Of a stretch of DNA of 64,000 bases, positions 59,169 through 64,000 are shown one piece after another; position 1 is the first letter of the stretch, and each line of letters opens with the position of its first letter. The stretch is from Xanthoparmelia taractica (taxonomy: Eukaryota; Ascomycota; Lecanoromycetes; Lecanorales; Parmeliaceae): assembly GCA_033085395.1 (NCBI GenBank), contig JANQBS010000050.1, forward strand, positions 154,792 through 218,791, in the 5' to 3' direction. The translations under genes were made by a program, and so were the position numbers. The notes under the pieces were generated by a model. The model saw nothing but the letters and a program-made list of their open reading frames with translations, did no database searches and had not been told where the DNA came from.

Positions 59169-61790
59169 GGCTGTTGACCCCGGCTGACGAGATACCGTAT
59201 CTTGGTAGTATAGTGCTTTGAAGTTTCGAAGTAGGATTTAATTGAGCTATGTATTTAGATTAAATTTCAAGCAAAACCGTTGGAGTAGTCGTCTAAGTGC
59301 GTGAATGATGGAGGTTGAAGACGAACAACCCCTCCTTTATGTATAGTCCAAAAGCCCGGGGCTGTTTGTGAGCTCTTCCCAACGTCCGTTACTTCGAAGG
59401 ATTAAGAGAGCCAATCTCGTGCTTGCCTTTCAGCCGTATGGACAAAGATGAGCTGGCGCGATAGAGAATGTGACAATATATCTCGTGCTTGTTTCTCAGC
59501 CGTCGGACCAAGGTGAGAAGGGCAGTCGAATACGTCCCGAACCCGCGCGGAATTTCTACTGGTGGTGGAGGGATTGCATTGCCAGCCAATTATACAAGTT
59601 GGCTGTAAGAATCGGATTCCTAATCCAAGGACAGCATTCCCTCGGAGTTTTAGTCTATCGGTGGGGACAAAACCCCCACTTCTTCGAGTTAGCTCGCTCT
59701 CTTGTAAAAGGAGACAGTAGTCCGAGCTGTGCTGAAACACCTGGTACTTATGTACACATTGTAACATCGGAGTAGGACATGCTTCCAACTTTCATTTCGA
59801 TCACTCCGAATTGAGCAGTAGTGAAACCCTCCCTGCAATAGGAGATATGAACGCTGGTCTGGTGCACTACGTTGAGATATGCAGTAGTAATTCCAGCCGA
59901 GGTAGCTGCAGAGGACTGAGGAAGATGATAGAGGTTCTTGAGCGCTGCCGGGGGCAATCCTTTAGGGTCGTGCGCTATCTCGATCATCTTCACACTCTCT
60001 TCGTTCTCCACAGCTATATGCGCTAGAGCGGGAAGATCTATGTTAAGTGTGCATACTTTTGTTTTCTTCCGAAGAAGAGACGTCTCTCGTTAGATGAGAT
60101 AAGTCTTACTTAGTGGGTGTAGATAAAAATTGGGGGGAAGTTAAAGCTAGGGCAAAGGGGATAGTATAATGACCACTTAGTTTCAACCTCCAGAGATATC
60201 ACGAAGCGATTTTCTGTAAAGATGTGGCGCTTTCATCAAGGGGCCGACCTACCATCATGTGGCTCCAATCAATGGTAGACAGGGCTTTGGATGCACATAT
60301 CATCTTGATACATTCGCTTGCGCCGATGATATCTTTGAGTGCAGAGTGAGTGTTTCTATCTGAAGGGGGGTATTGGTACCCAGCAGCAAACGCCGCTTGC
60401 TTGAAAAAGACGGCTCCGTATCTTGCGAAGTGGGCTGAGAAGGTGAAAGGGCGTTAATTGGGGTTATGTAACCTCAAAGGATATGCGCCGAATCCTGCTG
60501 ATGATAGGAGGATGATCATCATGCATCGAGCTTGAATCTGCCGTCTTTAAGATTTCAAAAGCTGCATGCACAATCAAGCATCGAAGAAGCAAAATAGGCA
60601 CAGTGTTCGGCCTCCGAATCACGTTGAACCTTGCCTTTTCAGCCTTCGTTCTGTCACTAGTAGATCTTACGCCTTTACGAAGTAGCAACCAGTAATTAAT
60701 GAGACAATTGTGAGCATAGAAACTTGCTTGTACAGGTGCGAATAGTGTATGATGTCCATTCAGCTCCAAAAACAACAAATACTACTTATCCAGCATAAAT
60801 CTAGTGAAGCCTAGCATACGCGTGGCATAGAAGCTCACTGGTAGGCGATTTCTAAGCAGTCAGACGGCTTAATAAATGAAACATAGTTGTGCCACGCACC
60901 TAGCTTCAGGATTAGCCCGAATGGGGAATAATCTACCTACCTTATCCAATGATTAGCCAGAAGTCCATTAAAAAGCCGTCGCTCGGTTGCGAGGCTGAAA
61001 ATTGGTCCCGTTAGTGTACTCGTACGATGATCCATGCAAGCCACACTAATGGAATGGTAGTCGAGACTTATATGCTATTGGGTGGCATTTAGATGCCTTC
61101 GAGAGATGGGTGAGATAGTTATTTCTTGTACCAATATGGCAAACGTAAAGACATATCCACGGGAGAGACTTGGTTAAGCACACTCTACCAGTACGATGCA
61201 CATACGCGGTTTGTATTCAACATTAATACTATATTTTCTTTCAACAATTCAATTCTGAAAACGCAGATCAGTAGAAGAGTCCCAACTACTCTCGGTCACC
61301 CGTACTAGTCAAGCCGTAGTCTAACTCAATCAGGATTGAATCAGCGCTAGTGACCGATAATGGTTTTCGTGCATCGTGCTATGTAACGATAATCGATTCT
61401 TTTACTATCGAGATTCCAGCTAAGTCATATCGTCTAGCTACATTTGACCTAGTTAGAGGCAGTTGCCTAAGGTACCTAGTGGGGGTAACTGTGCTCTGAC
61501 CGAGTGGGGGGGTGAGCCCTTCTACTGATCTGAGCCGCAAGGCTGAAAGGATGGCGTGGTTGCAATGATCATGAATCGTTGCTTTGCATTACGGAAATAT
61601 TTCACTTTATCCTATCGAAATATTGAAATATTAGTTTTGTGGCGATGAAGTGTTCTAATATGTGCGGGCTAATCTTTCTAAGCTTTGCGTGTGGGTAATC
61701 GTTTCTCGTTAAGTTTCACAAATTAACAAACTCGCGCCCGGCAACTAGAGTCTGCGGCGCGCGATAAACCAAGTAAAGTACGTTATGAAC
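59169..61790. other. 2.6-kb spacer without a supported gene
   Basis: Small frames (59402-59788, 59748-60011, 60464-60778 minus; 59470-59775 plus) lack motifs. A 66-bp-offset imperfect direct repeat lies at 59414-59517. Base composition grows more AT-rich from about 60,800 and passes into the RIP block. Confidence 0.4.
59414..59517 (+). repeat. Imperfect 38-bp direct repeat, 66-bp offset
   Basis: 59414-59452 and 59480-59517 share atctcgtgcttg, then tcagccgt, then ggacaa or ggacca and gtgag or atgag, with a few changes. The pair lies in the promoter side of the BYS1-like gene and gives the short peptide pair AERQARDWLS / AEKQARDILS on the minus strand by chance. Confidence 0.6.
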
Positions 61791-62981
61791 TACGGCGAAC
61801 GAGGACTAACACTTCGATATAATTATTTTTCCAACTTATTTTTTTTATATAGCCTTATGTTGCGCGTTCTAGTAGTTTATAATATTTAATTCTTATACAA
61901 ATTACACGTACGAACTACATATAGAATCTCTAAAATTAATATCGCTATCACGTAGAAATTATAATACTATATACTTATCGCAATAGTAGAACTGTGAGTT
62001 AGTAAATTCAATAGAAGATTATACTATTAGCGTTGTATTATTCATATACGATAGACGAGACACGTGTTTAGGGCGAGTATATTTATATAATCACTATATT
62101 AGCAACTAACTCTTTATTCGAATTATTCTCTTTTAGAGTAAAATCGTTCTTTATAGTTAATAAACGAATATTCTTCTTTTTAAATCTAGTTAATTATCTA
62201 ATAATCTATCTAACTAGTAGAAATAAGATCTTGGGCCCCAAGCGAGAAGACTCTAAATCGCTTAGTATACGTATACTTAACGAACCCTTGGCGAACAAGC
62301 TTAAGCAAGCGATCTTCCTAAGTTTTCTTTTCTTCTTTCTTAAGAATTAATCTTACTATTAGATCTATATATGAAATATATATCTTTCTAATTTCATATT
62401 ACTATATAACTCTAAGTCTCTAATCTAGAATTAAATCTAATAAATCTAATTCTTTTAACTCTTCTTAGAAATAACAATTTAAATTAATATAATAATTACG
62501 ATTAAAGCGTAGACGTCGCGATCTTAAAACGAATTCTTGTTATTAGATATAATATCGAGTTAAAATATTACTACGATTAATCTAAAGAATTAGATTATAT
62601 CTTAAATCTTAATAAAGAGATCCGTATCGAAGTCGTCGATAATAATTTCGATAAAGAATCGAGCGATAATAATAACAACGAAAATAATATTAATAATAAT
62701 TAGAAAAGTATATCTAGCGAAGAGCAAGATATTAATAAGTAGAATATATCTATTCTAAACGAACAAATCGAGCGCGTTACTCGCAAGCGAGATTAGCTAA
62801 TATAATAATATCGACTCGAATTCTTCGACGTAGAAATTAATATACTTAAACGAGATTAAACGTCTATAGATCGTAATCGTAATAACGAAAATAATATATT
62901 CGAGTTATCTATAACGTGAGATACGAAACGAATCGCTAATATCGATCTTAAACTTAATAATATTACCTATCTACCAGAGTC

Positions 62982-63128
62982 AAATCACTTTAAGTTAAAG
63001 TGATTTCCCGGCTACTAAAATTCGGACCTATCTAGTAGAGTTAGATGTTTTTAGGCTCAAAAACATCTGCAGGCTACTAAAAATCGACCCAAAAACATCT
63101 GGAATTTAAATCCAAATGTCTTTGGGTC
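62982..63128. repeat. Row of three palindromes in degenerate ~60-bp units
   Basis: Three inverted repeats follow each other: 62982-62992/62996-63006 (aaatcacttta, 11-bp perfect arms, 3-base loop), 63043-63052/63059-63068 (agatgttttt, 10-bp perfect arms, 6-base loop) and 63086-63103/63111-63128 (18-bp arms with two mismatches). They are separated by partly repeated links (acctatct..agagt; ggctactaaaa). The arms differ in sequence but the layout is the same. Confidence 0.75.
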
Positions 63129-63260
63129 AAAATCCTATTAGAAATTTTTTCTAAAGAGTACGTTTTATAGAGCTCGCTTAGGGCTATTTAGCGCGCTATT
63201 GCTGACTAAGATCGGTAAATAGAATATAGAGTAATAAATTATTGAAATAATTTCAAAAAA

Positions 63261-63306
63261 CGTGCCAAGACCGGGATGCGGGTACTCCCGAAGTGGTCTT
63301 GGCACG
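63261..63306. repeat. 46-bp GC-rich hairpin
   Basis: cgtgccaagacc (63261-63272) is perfectly complementary to ggtcttggcacg (63295-63306) and the loop holds a second small stem (cggga/tcccg). The GC-rich element stands in AT-rich RIP DNA. Confidence 0.8.
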
Positions 63307-63349
63307 AATCTCCATTCTATTCCTCGTGCTATATAATGATTATGATATA

Positions 63350-63640
63350 TATCTATAAAAAAAATATAGTTATTTAGGTTATTGTTAACACTAAGAATTT
63401 CGAATTTTCCAAATCAAGCTAGATTTAAGCGAGTTAGTATTAGGTTGAAATCTTAGGAGTTTGAGATAGTTGCGAGTTAAATTTATATATATAGATATGT
63501 AATATAATCCAAATCTATAAAAAAAAGGTGATTATTTACTATATTATTAACTCTATAAATTTTGAATTTTCTTAATCGAACTAGAATTGAGCTAGTTAGT
63601 ATTAGGTTGAATTCCTAGAACTTATTGTTAGTTGCGATAT
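63350..63640. repeat. Two diverged tandem copies with 162-bp period
   Basis: Sequence from atctataaaaaa at 63351 reappears at about 63513 and keeps the order gttattt/gattattt, aatttcgaatttt/aattttgaatttt, gagttagtattaggttga/tagttagtattaggttga and gttgcgag/gttgcgat. The shared 162-bp offset was checked at two anchors. Differences are mostly C/T and G/A, as RIP would leave. Confidence 0.7.
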
Positions 63641-64000
63641 GTACAAGAAATTTAGAAAGACTCGCTAAGTCCGATTTATCTTATAAACTCCGAACCCCGA
63701 GATCTACGACTAACAAATTAGCCGCGTTTAACGCTTAGCGTCCGCACATATCAATCTTTTCTTAGATCTTTTCTTCTTTCTTTCTTAATAATTCGTCAAC
63801 AATCAACACATCTATACTCGATATAATCTAATCCACTATATCGAATATTCTCTTTCACCCTAAATGAATACGTCATCGTTCATTAAGAGACTGGTCTATT
63901 AATCTGCAAAGAGTGTAAATTCACTCTAATTCCGTCTCGAATTAACACACATTTCTCGGGTAGACCCCATCAATTAAACCCTGGTATTCGACGTCAAATC

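Larger units (their letters stand above)
61790..64000. repeat. AT-rich RIP-affected block
   Basis: From about 61.8 kb the DNA is strongly AT-rich with almost no CpA or TpG but many CpG and TpA dinucleotides (for example cgtaatcgtaataacgaaaata), the pattern left by RIP, which turns CpA into TpA. No reading frame of useful length survives. It is probably an old repeat (transposon) past recognition or a heterochromatic, possibly subtelomeric or pericentromeric, segment. The block runs past the window end. Confidence 0.8.

Noticed and set aside
63261..63306. Helitron 3' terminus
   Set aside because: Helitron hairpins are followed within about a dozen bases by CTRR; here the sequence after the stem is aatctccattctatt, without it.
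62982..63640. CRISPR array
   Set aside because: The units differ in sequence, spacers are not regular and the genome is eukaryotic; this is palindromic or RIP-mutated repeat DNA.

Overview
The window is nuclear DNA of a filamentous ascomycete (Pezizomycotina; Dothideomycetes would fit, but the class is not proven). The evidence is many short GT-AG introns of about 46-120 bp with CTAAC/CTGAC-like branch points, families typical of these fungi (rhodopsin/PTH11-like receptor, CorA-like, Fig1, BYS1-like, PIR-like wall protein, 2EXR, GT31), a tRNA gene with an intron next to the anticodon, and a transposon plus an AT-rich block with the marks of repeat-induced point mutation (RIP).

1-32 kb holds mostly core and housekeeping genes with wide spacers: the 3' end of an unknown gene, a BuGZ/ZNF207-type zinc-finger protein, the exon-junction-complex RNA-binding protein Y14, a cytochrome P450, a double-MYND zinc-finger protein divergent from an unknown gene, a GT31-like glycosyltransferase, a 2EXR protein with a frame break at an A9 run, an intron-containing tRNA (probably His-GUG), a C2H2 zinc-finger protein, a GPI-anchored PIR-like wall protein, and a small unknown protein set in a long polypurine/polypyrimidine domain.

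32-45 kb is rich in membrane proteins: a ten-exon APC permease with two micro-exons, a seven-helix rhodopsin-domain protein, a membrane-anchored alpha/beta hydrolase, a CorA-like transporter gene with one frame break, and a Fig1-family protein. No shared pathway can be shown for them.

45-51 kb is a decay island: a Ty1/copia element reduced to a likely 5' LTR, a primer-binding site matching the anticodon arm of initiator tRNA-Met, and a gag broken by stop codons; then a broken CCCH zinc-finger gene and a broken gene for a possible surface protein.

52-59 kb returns to intact genes, a TPR/ankyrin protein and a twelve-exon MFS sugar/quinate-type transporter with one GC-AG intron, followed by a frame-broken BYS1-like secreted protein gene. 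From about 61.8 kb to the end the DNA is gene-free, AT-rich and almost without CpA/TpG, and it carries palindromes, a GC-rich hairpin and a diverged 162-bp direct repeat. Gene models were spliced by hand; every boundary given keeps the reading frame unless stated otherwise.
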